Assembly: GCA_010093605.1 (NCBI GenBank) | Contig: MU004199.1 | Span: forward strand, 627,609-691,608 | Direction of reading: 5' to 3' | Origin: Lophium mytilinum | Taxonomy: Eukaryota > Ascomycota > Dothideomycetes > Mytilinidiales > Mytilinidiaceae | Length of the DNA: 64,000 nt | In this document: positions 12,903 through 23,756 of the stretch, piece by piece | How positions within the stretch are numbered: position 1 is the first letter of the stretch | How the letters are laid out: the number at the start of each line of letters is the position of its first letter | Program-made: the position numbers and the translations under genes | The notes under the pieces: generated by a model | The model's input: only the letters and a program-made list of their open reading frames with translations | Database searches by the model: none | What the model was told of the DNA's origin: nothing

Positions 12903-13321
12903 CACGCTGGGCATAAAAGAAGTGGCACACCTAGGTAGTAGGCATTCTGCCTTAATTAGTTTCACACCTGTCTGCCACTGCCTGGAGTGCTTCGATGCAT
13001 TTTAAAAAATAGAAATTCTCAGCTTTAGGCTATAATTAAATATGTTAGGGCACTCCAAGCAGTGGCAGACCGGAGTACCTACTATACCTCCTAGGTAGAA
13101 TAGCCGTAAGAGAGCGTGGTAGAAAAGTAGTAGTAGATATTAAGTCTTTAAATCTGTAAGGTATTTCTAATACTTCTATACTTATTTAGTACTGTTGGAG
13201 GTTCTCCAGTATGCTATTAATACTAATGAAATACCAGATTTGGCAAGCCTGATAGCTCTCCAGGCCACCTCAGACGGTGTTGAATTGCTTGAGTGTACCA
13301 CTTCTTTTTCTGCCTAGCGTG
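12903..13321. mobile_element. Nested inverted-repeat element (about 420 bp)
   Basis: The left end at 12903-12930 (CACGCTGGGCATAAAAGAAG then TGGCACAC) is the near reverse complement of 13293-13321. The same left-end motif recurs at 10920. Inside lies a complete family A element, so this is a nested insertion. No ORF. Confidence 0.6.
12967..13073. mobile_element. MITE-like element (family A), complete
   Basis: 107 bp. The left arm at 12967-12990 contains TCTGCCACTGCCTGGAGTGC. The right arm at 13050-13073 contains GCACTCCAAGCAGTGGCAGA, the reverse complement with one mismatch. The middle is AT-rich. Confidence 0.8.
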
Positions 13322-14572
13322 GCGGAGTCTCAGATATATCTCGGTCTCTTGCAACAGCATCACCAACAACAGTTACGAATGCAGAAGATGTACCCGGTTA
13401 TTGTCAGACGTTTACTTTGGCATGCTTATCTGTGGACCTGAGAGAATATCGCCAGCATGACACTTGCGCATGGTGCGGCCCGACCGCCTTTGTCTACTCC
13501 CCGTACAAGACTAGCAAGTGTGGGTGTGGAAAGCTGGTCACTCGGTGCCGGGAATGCTAGCCAGCTCCGAGCTCTCCCCTCCTATCTTATGTACGATGTC
13601 TTATCGAAGGCCAACTTGGATGCCAAATGGCTCACTTATATGCCTCACACGACACTGCAGCCCGTCAGCGTGCCACAGCCATACGAAGCGCTTCACACAG
13701 TCGGAGACAACTCCATGTACCCTAGATGTACTTGGGCAGGTAGCTACCACGGGAACTCGCTACGCCAGCACCGCAGGCACACCGGAAGTCGTGATGCGCT
13801 TCCGGCGGACATGGGCTGTGGTTCGCTCTGTACGAACGACAGCTCTACCGCAAGCGAAAAATACGGGAACGGGTATCCACAGCCATCCTCAGCTAAATGC
13901 GTGGTATATGTATGGTGATGTCGAAGTGTCTTCAAGCAGGTTTGTCTCTCTTCTTCTGGTTCCTTGAACTAAGCAAGGGCCGCGCAAGACGCCGAGACGG
14001 TCCTTTGTAAAGAGGGCTGTTGGAAGCATGTACCCACCAGAGTGCAACCGTGGTCAGGTTGGGCAGTTCGGCTTGGCCCTATCTCGGCGTGGAGCGCCTG
14101 GAAGAGGCCCATTTACGGCTTTGAGGCTGTGTCTTGCTGCAGGCCGCGGAGGGTCTGCCCCTCTACCAAGCTAGAATTCACCCCGCTTCTGCACATATAC
14201 GCACTATTTCGGCTCCACGGCGTCCTCGCCCACCCACCCAGCTGGGCGGATACGTTAGGTACAGTGCTGTCTTCTGCCGCCGTCTGGAAGAGTGTAGTGC
14301 TCAGCTGCCGCGTCCCCCTTGTACATAGCTACCCTAGGCCAGGCATGTGAGCTGTTCCTGAATCAACCCTACGCCCGACGCCAATATATTCACCCCTCTC
14401 CACCCACTGTGCCCTTTCTTTCTCGGGTGCTTCTCATTCCTCAGTCCTCTCTCTCATTTCCTTCTCTAACCACTCCCTTCGTCAGGCTACCCTATTTCTT
14501 CTCTTCTCTATCTACTAGCTTTTATCAACCTCCAGATCCACTTCTCCACTCTCCACGCACGCGATAACAAAC
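13322..14572. other. Intergenic region, long leader of the next gene
   Basis: ORFs of up to 153 aa overlap one another here but lack recognisable domains or good codon pattern. The last 200 bp before 14573 are pyrimidine-rich (TTTCTTTCTC, CCTCTCTCTC style), typical of a fungal core promoter and 5' UTR. Confidence 0.55.
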
Positions 14573-15376
14573 ATGACGTGCAACATCACCACCACGCCGC
14601 TCTACACGGAGCCCCTCCCACTCTACCAACGCGACCCCGAGACCGCCTCTATCCGCTCCGCCGCGCCCTCCTACGTCTCGGACGCGCCAACATACACCTC
14701 ACGTCGTCAGAGCATTCCCGCTCCTAATGCAACCACCAACTCCCCTTCGCGACTCTCCACCACCCCAAGCCGCGCTACCACATCCACCCCAGCCTCCGCC
14801 TCCCCGCCCCGCCTAGGCCTCCCGTCCCCCCGATATGCCCCCGGCTTCCAATCGCGCGCCCATGGCTCCTCGAGCGACCTGTCCGCCCACAACTACAATA
14901 TCTCCCACTGGAGCAACATCCACAGCAACCACCAATCGCGACAGTACGAGAACGTCGCGCGGCGACGCGCCAGCCAGGCCGTCAACACGACCCTGATCAT
15001 CAACACGCCGCTCTCTACTCCCCTCCCCCCATCGACCTCCCACACCACGTCTAGCACCGCGCTTGATAGCTCCGCCGCCGGCGCGTATCCGGCCGACACG
15101 GTTCACACGCCGACGTCGCCGCTCGAGGATCCGTACCTGGTGGGCGAGGAGGCGGCGGAGAAGGCGAGGAAGCAGCGGATTTACCGGGAGATGTGTTTGA
15201 GGGGGGAGGAGGCGTTGAAGCATGAGAGTAAGACGTGGGATTTCATGTTGGGCCAGATGGCGGATTGGGAGGAAAGGGAGCGCAGTTGGGGGAAGTTTAG
15301 GGAGACGGTGAATACGGGAAGGACGAAGTTGTTGGGGAGGAGGATTGGGTTGGGGGGTGGGCGGTTTGGGTTGTGA
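14573..15376 (+). CDS. Conserved-looking hypothetical protein
   Basis: Single-exon ORF of 267 aa that I do not recognise by name. The first 200 residues are a Ser/Thr/Pro-rich disordered region starting with LYTEPLPLYQRDPE. The last 75 residues are ordered-looking and charged: EEAAEKARKQRIYREMCLRG, then a WDFMLGQMADWEERERSWGK helix and the glycine/arginine end GRRIGLGGGRFGL. Codon third positions are strongly C-biased, supporting a real gene. The start follows a pyrimidine-rich leader. No signal peptide or membrane span is seen. Function unknown. Confidence 0.75.
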   Translation: MTCNITTTPLYTEPLPLYQRDPETASIRSAAPSYVSDAPTYTSRRQSIPAPNATTNSPSRLSTTPSRATTSTPASASPPRLGLPSPRYAPGFQSRAHGSSSDLSAHNYNISHWSNIHSNHQSRQYENVARRRASQAVNTTLIINTPLSTPLPPSTSHTTSSTALDSSAAGAYPADTVHTPTSPLEDPYLVGEEAAEKARKQRIYREMCLRGEEALKHESKTWDFMLGQMADWEERERSWGKFRETVNTGRTKLLGRRIGLGGGRFGL

Positions 15377-16020
15377 GAAGAGCGGGGGGGTGGAGGGTTG
15401 AGATGAACTGGGGATTTGGCTTTGTTGGTTACGATTGCGGATGAAGGGTAGAAGGGGCTACGGGAAGTGTTTCGATGCTAGAATCGATTCCACAACACGA
15501 CAGACACGAACGACACATTCTCCTCGTCTTTCGGGGTTTCATATTTCTTACGACTTCCACGACTGGGCGCCGGGCACACAGCAGGGGTTCTTAGACGGAC
15601 GGGGGCGGCGGCACTGGTTCTGCGTATGATCTCTACATCTTCTTCACGTTCACTGGATGGCTACGGGCGTCTTCGCATACACGGTGTTTGGCGGAATGGC
15701 TTCATCCCCTTTTTGTGCTGCACTATTTTGCGAATCGGTTAGTAGGCTGCTAGTGCGACTAGGTGTTCTGCTAGGCCGTTGAACTATGATTTTTTGATAG
15801 AGGTGTTAGTGATGCTGAGGTGAATTATGCTTGTTATGTGATAGAACTGAGAACGTTAGTGTTGGAAGATATGAGAAGTATCTGACGCTAGGTAGTTACA
15901 TTTAGTGGAAAAAGTGACAGATCCGATTGGTCTGTGTGGTGAAGAAATGTTACGTGGAGGGGGTGTCAGCGTGGATACGCTTTGGGTACATGAACTTACA
16001 GAATTGACTGCGTAAGCACT
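15377..16020. other. 3' flank of the 14573-15376 gene
   Basis: No gene or clear repeat seen. Confidence 0.5.
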
Positions 16021-16251
16021 TACAGTACTAGACCATAAGTCTGGGCACATGGACTTGCCATTGCTTGGCTTCAATGTTGCTCACTCGACACCACTGTAGG
16101 GGTTTGCCTGGCTGCTGAGTAGCCACTCAGTTAAGAGGCAGTTGATTTTGACTGCTTGAAACTCGACTCTGCCCTTGGATCATTGAAATGCTGTTGGGGT
16201 ACTCCAAGCAGTGGCGAACCAGTATGCCCGGATTTACGGCTTGTCACTGTG
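16021..16251. mobile_element. MITE-like inverted-repeat element
   Basis: 231 bp. The left end starts ACAGTACTAGACCATAAGTC and contains GGGCACATGG. The right end, read in reverse complement, carries the same order of blocks (ACAGTGACAAGCCGTAAATC, then GGGCATACTGG, then CCACTGCTTGG). No ORF. Related to the GRS1 intron element and to fragments near 31080, 32310, 38230-38370 and 50270-50306. Confidence 0.75.
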
Positions 16252-16430
16252 GAAAGGGCTCTACGTATATAAAGTGGTTTTGTCAAACTGATGGTACGAT
16301 TTTACATCAGAACCTGAACTGTACAGCTACTATGCCCACTCTCTTCTAATGCAATGCCCATGCTGATACATTTACACCCCTTCCCCTGCTCATCCTTCAA
16401 ATACAAATACACACCTCCCTCCTCAAGCTT

Positions 16431-17165
16431 CTACCACCCCTTCCTCGTCAACTCCGCCACCCTCTCCGTCAAACTCCTAAACCCCACCTTAAACCTCTTC
16501 CGCCACCTCTCCCCATGCAACCTCTTCCGCTTCAGCCCCGCCCGCTCATGGAACCGCTGCGCATGCACATCCGACTTCACCTTATTCCTCGACACCAAAC
16601 TATTCAGCATCCCCAAACCCCTAATCAGATCCCGCCCCTTCATCGGATCCAACTCGATGCTGCGCCCACTCGACGCATTGAACCGCGGCGGCGCGGCTTG
16701 CGCAGCTAGTGGGGTCGGCGGCGGCGGCAGGTTGGACGGCATCGAGGGCGTCCCCGCAGGCATCTGCATGCGGTCGAAGTCCAGGCCGCGCGAGGAGGGG
16801 GGCCCGCGCGCGGGGGTGCGGGGGGCGTAGTTTCCGAAAGATGTTTTGCCGAAGGCGGCGCTGATGTTGGCGGAGGAGGAGCGGGCGGGAGGCGGGCGGG
16901 AGGGGGTGTCGAGGATGGAGCTGTTGATGAGGGAGTTGAGGGATTCGGTGAGCTCGTCGGGCGCGGCGGGGGTGGTGGTGCGTGGTGGTGCGGGTGCGCG
17001 TTGGGGTGCTGCGGCGAAAGCTGGACGGGTTGTGGTGAAGCTCCGCTGGTGGGAGGTTGATAGCGAGATGAGAGGGCGTTGGGAAGCTCGGAGGAATATT
17101 GAAGGAGATGGGATGATGCAGTGAGGAGAGCGCAGGAGAGCGTCTCCTACGCGGCGGAACTCCAT
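16431..17165 (-). CDS. MRP21: Mitochondrial small-subunit ribosomal protein bS21m
   Basis: Component of the mitochondrial ribosome small subunit. Single exon, 244 aa. The N-terminus is Arg/Ser/Thr-rich and lacks acidic residues at first (LRASQRPLISLSTSHQRSFT), a typical matrix-targeting presequence. A long Pro/Ala/Ser linker follows. The last 65 residues are the S21 domain, with NKVKSDVHAQRFHERAGLKR and ERWRKRFKVGF. The N-terminal extension is normal for filamentous fungi and makes the protein much longer than bacterial S21. Divergent from the RBM25-like splicing gene over 341 bp. Confidence 0.9.
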   Translation of the reverse strand: MEFRRVGDALLRSPHCIIPSPSIFLRASQRPLISLSTSHQRSFTTTRPAFAAAPQRAPAPPRTTTPAAPDELTESLNSLINSSILDTPSRPPPARSSSANISAAFGKTSFGNYAPRTPARGPPSSRGLDFDRMQMPAGTPSMPSNLPPPPTPLAAQAAPPRFNASSGRSIELDPMKGRDLIRGLGMLNSLVSRNKVKSDVHAQRFHERAGLKRKRLHGERWRKRFKVGFRSLTERVAELTRKGW

Positions 17166-17506
17166 GGTGGTGGATGTGAGATGGACGGAGCGATGTTATT
17201 GAGGTGCCATCTAATTGATTGAATTGACAGCGGGACCGGACGTGGACACGTGCGAGGTGTTTGTGGTTGTGAAGTCGGAAAGTAAAGAAAACTAGCGCAA
17301 GGCTCCGCCAAGCCAAACGGGCGAAGTTTTGCCGGCTCTCAACGTGATAGGTCTTCACTTGCACATCTTCAACCTCCACCCCAGTGCTCGTCCACTCATC
17401 TCTATCACACTATTCCAGCGCGTAGCTAAACGTCGCTGTTACTCTCCAACCAACCTCGAAGCTTCTCGCCAGCTTCCGAGACGCGCAGATCGGCGCGGCT
17501 GCAGAC
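17166..17506. promoter_or_regulatory. Divergent promoter, MRP21 and RBM25-like gene
   Basis: 341 bp between divergent start codons. No specific site assigned. Confidence 0.5.
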
Positions 17507-20075
17507 ATGTACAACTACCAAGGCGTGTGGCTCTATCTATCCCGCGACATTCGTCGCTCAATGTACTTTGGTACTGACAGAAACAGCACCCGGCCAGTTC
17601 CAGCGACCTCCATCAGGCTATGGAGCACCACCAGGCATGCCTCCTCCCCCAGGGATGGGTGAGTCTTTCCATTATGCATTCAAAGCGAGCGCACTACTAA
17701 CAGCTCCAGGCGCACCACCAGGTATGCCCGCACCAGGAACAGTCGCACCGCCTGGCATGGCGCAAGCTCAGGGCTCACTCCCAGGACGACCAGCGGGCCT
17801 CCCGCCTAACTTCCAGCCTCCCGTAAACATGCCCAACATCAACTTCAACGCGCCCGTCATTCGCCTAGGAACCTCTGGACCGACCCGACAAGACTCCTCA
17901 GGAGGGCGTAGGGATAACGCTGCAGACTCTGGATCGGCTGGTGGCCGACGAGGCCTGGGTCATGAGTACAGAGGCGCTGATCGGGGGTTTCAGATGCGGG
18001 AGCCTCTCGTCAGTCTGAACCCGCCTACGAGAGAAGAGATTGCGCGCACCATATTCGTCAACAACATCACGGAGGCACTCGGAAACAAGTCAGGGGGAGG
18101 CGATGACTTTGATCATGATTTGCAGAGGATTCTACGCTGTGCTGGTGGTTTGCGGAGGTGGACACGAGCTACGGATGCGAATGGCCAGCCTTGCAAGTTT
18201 GGATTTGCCGAGTATGAAGATTCTCAAGGCCTGGCTACCGCTGCGAAAATCTTTCAAGATATTGAGGTTCCGGTGAAGAAGCAGGAACCGAAGGCCAAGA
18301 GAGATGTTGAGAAGGAAGGCGTAGATGGCGAGGAAGAGAAGAAGAAAGTCGAAAAGGCCACTCTTCAGGTCAGTTTCAATATTGAGAACTACGATATTTT
18401 TACTAACTAGCATGCAGGTCGTTGTGGACGAAGCCTCCGTCAAGTACGCCGACGAATGGCAAGAACGCAAGAAGGAGAGCGAGGAGGAAGTAGAATTCCG
18501 AACCGACACAGCTAAAAACAATCTTGCAGATGTCCTCGCAAGCCTCTTCAATCCTCCTCCTCAGAACAGTATCGATGCAGACGTAGCTATGTATGGAGAT
18601 ATGGTCATGCAGGGCGGCGACGTGAAGCCTGAGGGAACAAATGCGGAAGTTGTCACAATCCCACTGACTGTCGAGGACGAACTATCAGATATCCCCGAAG
18701 ACATGCGCGAAACAGTCGCAGCAGAGATTTCAGCATTCAGAGATCGGAGCCACAGACGAGATATGGAGCGATTGCGGCAGGAAGAAGAATTGGAGGCCGC
18801 GCAATGGGCTAGGAATGTTGCTGGTTCGAAAGCGAACCGGCTAGGATCTCCTCCTCGTTCAGCTCCTCTCGGTCCTGCAGGAGGTGCGAACGGCATACCA
18901 GTCGGTCCTAGGGGGGAACGTGGAGTGCATGGTGCTCCCAGCGGTCCAAAAGGTTTTGGTGCTCAGATCCCCAAGGATTACCAAGGTGGAGTTTCGTTTG
19001 TCAATGGTGGTACTAACGGATCTGGATCTGCAGGCTGGCTGAAACGCGACGATGAAGACGACTCAGCAAGCGATTCTGAGATCGAGCGCCGACACAAAGC
19101 CAAGAAGGAGGCTGATCTCGAAAAACAGTATCTCGACTACGAGCGACGCTGGATCAACCGGGAGAAGAGTCGTGGACTGGCCCTGGAACGGGAGAAGGCC
19201 CGTGACACTCAAGAAGAAGCCGACAAAGAGAAGGTGGCAGCTGAAATGGCCAAGAAGCTTAAGGATTGGAATGATGAAACCGAAGCCACTACAAAATCCC
19301 ACGAATACTACAGAGATCATGTCGTCTGGGCCCGAAAGCGGGCGGACGTGCGTCTGCGGGAACTCCAGGCCGATAACATAGACCGCGAGCAGGAGAAGCG
19401 AGACAACGCCCACAAGGACCGGCTACGCAAGAAGGAACGTGATATGGCTGATAACTTTTTGGACCAGCTATACCCCGACGTACCGGCTCAAGAAGCGGCT
19501 GCTCCCTTCAAGCTATCTCTCGGAGCCGCCGCGCAGAAGGTCAATGCTGCTGCTGCACCGCGCCGTTCTGCTGCTGAGATTGAAAGCTTGCTCGAAGACG
19601 AAGAGGAAGAAGAGGTCACTACTAGGCGCGTGCTTGTCCCTATCCAGATCGATACTGCGGCAGAGGCAGCTAGCTTGACACCAGAAGAACGCAAAGAAGC
19701 TACTCGCCAACTCGCTCAGACCATTCCCGTGTCCAATAAGGAGGCCCTCTTCAGTTGGGAAGTCAAGTGGGACTTCTTCGATGACGCAGCGCTGGAGGGG
19801 ACTATCATGCCATTCGTTGAGAAGAAAATTATGGACTACCTCGGCGTGCAAGAGCAGCAAATGATTGACTTCATTGGCAATCATCTCAGGAATAGGGGAA
19901 AGCCCGAGGATTTGGTGTCAGAGTTCGAAGCGGTAAGTTGCCGTCCCCGTCCAGAAGCTTGGTGATGTACTAATCCTGTGTATAGCTGCTTGATGACGAC
20001 GCGGAGCAGTTCGTCATGAAGCTCTGGCGTATGCTCATCTTCTGCTCGGAGAGCGCGGCGAAGGGACTTTCTTAG
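17507..20075 (+). CDS. U1 snRNP-associated RBM25/Snu71-like splicing factor
   Basis: Pre-mRNA splicing factor with RRM and PWI domains; family members act in 5' splice-site selection with U1 snRNP. I read five exons: 17507-17524, 17598-17658, 17710-18368, 18418-19932 and 19986-20075; 780 aa. The order is a Pro/Gly/Met-rich N-terminus (APPGMPPPPG repeats), an RRM-like region (REEIARTIFVNNITEA, then GFAEYEDSQG), a long charged coiled-coil region rich in Glu/Lys/Arg, and a C-terminal PWI domain (ALFSWEVKWDFFDD to MKLWRMLIFCSES). The first exon is only 18 nt. Its 3' partner could instead be one of two nearby AGs with a non-canonical GC donor. Divergent from MRP21. Confidence 0.9.
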
Positions 20076-20790
20076 TCTGCCACTCGACTGATGCATAAAA
20101 CCTCTCTGCCTCGACATTGGTCATACTTTTTTCTTCACTTCAAAAGAATTTCGGTTGCTGACCATTTGGATTCCAATGGCGTGATTAGTGTGTTGGCAGC
20201 AGGTCAAACAGGCGAAAGATGGCGAGGCGGATCCTGGCGACGGCGATCGAGTTGGAGGGTCCCCAGGCTCCAGGTGTGTATGATAAGTAGTTGCTATGGA
20301 CACAGATTGAGACTTTCAATAGGTCAAAGCAAATCGCCAGATGCCCGCCTGTGACCGTCCAGAAGTTCGAATCGAATGACACGTATGTTCTCATCGCACT
20401 TGATCTTGCTGACCTTCTAGTATCAACTCGCCTGGAAGCCATAGCGCAACCGCTGGAGCATCTGACAAGATATTCGAATCTATTAGCATGTTCTAGGCAC
20501 GTAAACTTCGTTTCGCTAACATGAAACAATGCAGCGGGGTATAAGAGGTAGGTCGCAAGCACTTGACGTAGTGCTTGTGAAGTCTTAACGTGATATTCCT
20601 CCATTACCTCGGCTACGACTAATCGATATCGAGAAGTATTATGATAAAACAACTGTGAAACCATTTAGTAAGTGGGATTACACAATGACTGCCCTGTTAG
20701 TTTATAGTTGGCTACTCAAGAACTCATACCTCTCTTTTCTTGGAGACAGACCTGAGGCCTGATTTCTGTCCGGAAAGGGAAACAAGCTTC
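20076..20790. other. Intergenic region
   Basis: ORFs of up to 159 aa on the minus strand (20185-20664) show no domain. No gene is supported. Confidence 0.5.
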
Positions 20791-21085
20791 TTATGCTTCG
20801 ATAATTTGGTGGACTGACAAGGGCAAAATTGGGTGTAACAGACGTATATAAATAGCACTTACATGAATGATCAGAGCACCAGCCAAAGAAATTGCGCTCG
20901 TCATGGAAGTTATAGCCCTGTCTAACCTCGCACAAATCTGTCTTGTTTCCCAAAAGAGCAGCTGGAATTTGTGAACGAGCTTCTCCCGTGAGCGTTTCAT
21001 GATAGACGTTGAGTGAGGTCATTCTCATACCCCTGAGAGACAGATCGACTGCTTCTCCACACGCCAAGGCCCCCCTGTCAGCCAC
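20791..21085 (-). CDS. Possible small hypothetical protein (81 aa)
   Basis: Two exons, 21085-20863 and 20813-20791, joined by a 49-nt intron with donor GTAAGT and acceptor GTCAG. The join keeps frame and stops after eight more residues. The protein contains NVYHETLTGEARSQIPAALL, then GNKTDLCEVRQGY and a FFGWC motif. The GNKTDL string recalls the NKxD motif of small GTPases, but no other GTPase motif is present, so that is probably coincidence. Codon choice looks coding-like. The function is unknown and the gene itself is uncertain. Confidence 0.33.
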
Positions 21086-21795
21086 TCACGATGTCGTCCA
21101 GCCTCGCTGCCAGCTCCCCATCATCCCATCATCTTACCTTGTCAGACATCAGCCACTCACAACAGCACCACTCTAGATCAGTTGCTCCAGAAACGAACGC
21201 AATAGCTCGATTTGGACGAACAAATAGTCTTAGTGCGCGCTCATTGCCCAATGTCAGCTCAGGCTACCCCTGTGCCGTGGTTACAGCATGACGTCTGCAG
21301 CAAGAATCGCCCCAGACATGTATCGATCGGCCGGTCCGGCATCATCGTAGGGAACTAACGGCCGAATAATCTATTTACGCTTCACGAGATGCGGTACCCC
21401 GGGTTTGGTTGTGGGTCGCAGCTGACCTTTCCCAGCCTCTCCCGCTGCGCCTTACATCGTCACTAACGACAGATCTCCTGCCTCTTATATAGCTCCGACC
21501 TTTCTTATTTCTTCACTCACGACTGCCTCACCTTCAAACCTCTAGTTTCACGCGAAAGACATCTTAATTTCGAATTGTTGTTCTTAAAGCCACCTCGATC
21601 ACCGACTTCCAGCCACACAACCCCAACCACCTATCAACCCAGTCGATGAACCAACTATAACGCTTCCCACTCCGAGTCGTTCTCCTTCAAGCAAAATCAC
21701 CTATCCATTGGGCATACCCTCAACACTCAAATAAATCGACTTCACCCCCACCGAACCACCTCTGAACTCAAACAAAAACCTCCAAACCAACCACA
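21086..21795. promoter_or_regulatory. Upstream region and long leader of secreted-protein gene
   Basis: About 700 bp. Contains GCCTCTTATATAGCTCC near 21479, a plausible TATA element, followed by roughly 300 bp of CA/CT-rich leader up to the ATG at 21796. A 66-codon ORF at 21091 is not supported. Confidence 0.5.
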
Positions 21796-22281
21796 ATGCT
21801 CTCAATAACCCTCCTCTCCACCCTCCTCCTCGCCACATCCGCCTTCGCCATCCCCCTCAGCAAACCCATCAGCAAACCTCTCACCCCCCGAGCCGGCGGC
21901 CCCGCCTTCACCCCCATCCCCGCCACCTGCCCCGTCTACACCGTCCTCCCCGTCCCACTCTCCTCCTCCCCGCCCCGCTACGCGCCCCTCGCCAGCGTCG
22001 ACACCTCTAACCAAGTCTACGCCGCTTACTGGGACCCGTCCTCGACAAACGACACAGACGTCTACATCGGGTGCTTGGAGCAGTGCAACGGGTTCAGCGG
22101 GTGCAAGGCGGCGTATATCGCGTGGGACGTGCCGACGCCGGCGGGGTACTACGGCACGCCGGGGGGCGATCTGATGACCGGGTGTTTGATGTATAACCGT
22201 ACGTTGGTGGTGGGGGATTTTGGGGTTGCGAAGGAGGGGACGCATCGGGATGGAAGGATGGGGAATTTGAGTTGTAAGTAG
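21796..22281 (+). CDS. Small secreted cysteine-containing protein
   Basis: 161-aa protein with a clear signal peptide (MLSITLLSTLLLATSAFA, cleavage near residue 18) and no later membrane segment, so probably secreted. After a Pro-rich stretch come six cysteines, spaced as in the small apple/PAN-like domains of fungal secreted proteins: C in ATCPVY, CLEQC, GCKAA, GCLMYN and a final C. Two N-glycosylation sequons (NDT, NRT) and NLS near the end are visible. The last codons read SCK then TAG, but the bases TTGTAAGTAG form a good splice donor, so the real C-terminus may lie in a further exon. It could be an effector-like or cell-wall protein; no function is shown. Confidence 0.75.
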   Translation: MLSITLLSTLLLATSAFAIPLSKPISKPLTPRAGGPAFTPIPATCPVYTVLPVPLSSSPPRYAPLASVDTSNQVYAAYWDPSSTNDTDVYIGCLEQCNGFSGCKAAYIAWDVPTPAGYYGTPGGDLMTGCLMYNRTLVVGDFGVAKEGTHRDGRMGNLSCK

Positions 22282-23684
22282 GGGGGTGGGGTGGGTTGGC
22301 GTTTTTGGGGGGTGCATTTTAGCGATGGGATGGTTGGGATGGGATGGCTAAAAGACGTTTAATGATTGCGAGATGATTCCAAGGTTAATGAAGATGCTTT
22401 CAATCCAATAGTACACACTATTCCTGCGGTATGGTGAACTTTGTTGCTTTTATCATCTCAGAGGTATAACTAGTGTAGAGGACGGAAGAAGTCACTACGG
22501 TTGCTATCAATGGTATTAGGGACACATTGGTAGGTCCACTGATTTAGAAGGCTTAATATAGCATTTGGCAAAGAGAAGTAACGCGGGGTGCTTGGTTTGC
22601 ACGCAAAGTGGGAATTGCGTATCCAAAGCAACCCAAAATAAGTGGTTAGTAGAGTCGAAAGAGAAAGAGTTAGGTCATCAACTTTGATAGATGGTTTTGA
22701 GGTCGGCAGTTGGTATGTATCTTCATCGACGACTCGGGATTCTGTTTTCATCAACGGTCCAACAGTACGCAGAGGATATAGAAAGCAACGCGTGGTGATA
22801 GATTGAATGTTTAGGCAGCATCATGGTGTTTGCAGGAATATGGGACACGTTGGGTGGTTTTCCTAATTGGGATTCTTACCAGGAAAATCTCAAGCCCTGG
22901 GGAGGGTTTATAAATGAGTCATCACAGATGTGTCTACTACACGAAATAGAGTTCTCCCTAGATTTGGGATGCCCGGCTGTGGTCGATCGAGTATAGTCAC
23001 GTGCAGGACTCAGGCCGTCACACCGTCTTTGTATGGCTCTTAGAGATATTTTCATGGTAATCGTCGTCTTCGTCCATCGCCTCCCGTTCACTTCACCTAA
23101 TAAGTTTTGAGTTGAATCGTTTAATGAAAGGATCGAGCGGTCTCACCTCTCTTCGACGATGATGCGGCTCTGTTGCTCGAGAGGCAGCAGTCAGGCTCTG
23201 GGCGCAGCACGACATACTGCAGACATCCGATTTGCATCCTTCATCATCAAAGGCATTTCACGTTTAGAATAAACCTACCTCGATTTCGGGTTTAACGGCG
23301 CGTTTATCATTTTCCAACATTCACGAACCTACTCAAACGCCGCCATCTATTTGTCCAAAGCAACGCTTTGACAACCTTTTCAATGATCCGGTCTACGGTC
23401 CGTTACATTGTGCCCAAATTATTCTACGCTAGACGTCGCCTCAAACGGCGGCATCACGCATGCGTTTCACCTAGTAGCACGGTACGAAACCGAAGACACT
23501 GCATTTTCATAGCTCTATACGTACGAACACAGGCATGTTCCAGTTCGCGCTTACAAGTCTTTGTCATCACGAGTGCCACATTTCCAGCCTCACGAATCCA
23601 CTCAAATACCGCCATTCGCCTGTTTAAAGCCCGCCATTACGCCCCTTTCAATTCGAAACGTTTCATCTTTAAATAATATGTGCT
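22282..23684. other. Intergenic region, original HET-gene promoter side
   Basis: About 1.4 kb without a supported gene. A weak internal duplication is visible: CACGAACCTACTCAAACGCC near 23320 resembles CACGAATCCACTCAAATACC near 23592. Before the transposon inserted, this DNA lay directly upstream of the HET-domain gene. Confidence 0.5.
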
Positions 23685-23698
23685 ATGGATGCTAGTTG

Positions 23699-23707
23699 TC
23701 CTGTATG
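23699..23707. repeat. Target-site duplication, left copy
   Basis: TCCTGTATG, identical to 27976-27984. Nine bp is the length expected for Mutator-like elements. Confidence 0.9.
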
Positions 23708-23756
23708 CGGGCGGTCTCCGGGCAGGCCCCTTAAAAAGGCCCCTTCGTCACGTGCT
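23708..23756 (+). repeat. Left terminal inverted repeat of the Mutator-like element
   Basis: 49 bp, starting CGGGCGGTCTCC and ending CGTCACGTGCT. Confidence 0.9.

Noticed and set aside
13457-13967. Two overlapping plus-strand ORFs of about 150 codons
   Set aside because: Different frames of the same DNA, no domain, no consistent codon bias, no splice support.
20185-20664. 159-codon minus-strand ORF
   Set aside because: No recognisable domain and a composition that looks like translated non-coding DNA.
23368-23676. 102-codon ORF left of the transposon
   Set aside because: Covers a weak internal duplication in the former HET promoter; no protein-like features.
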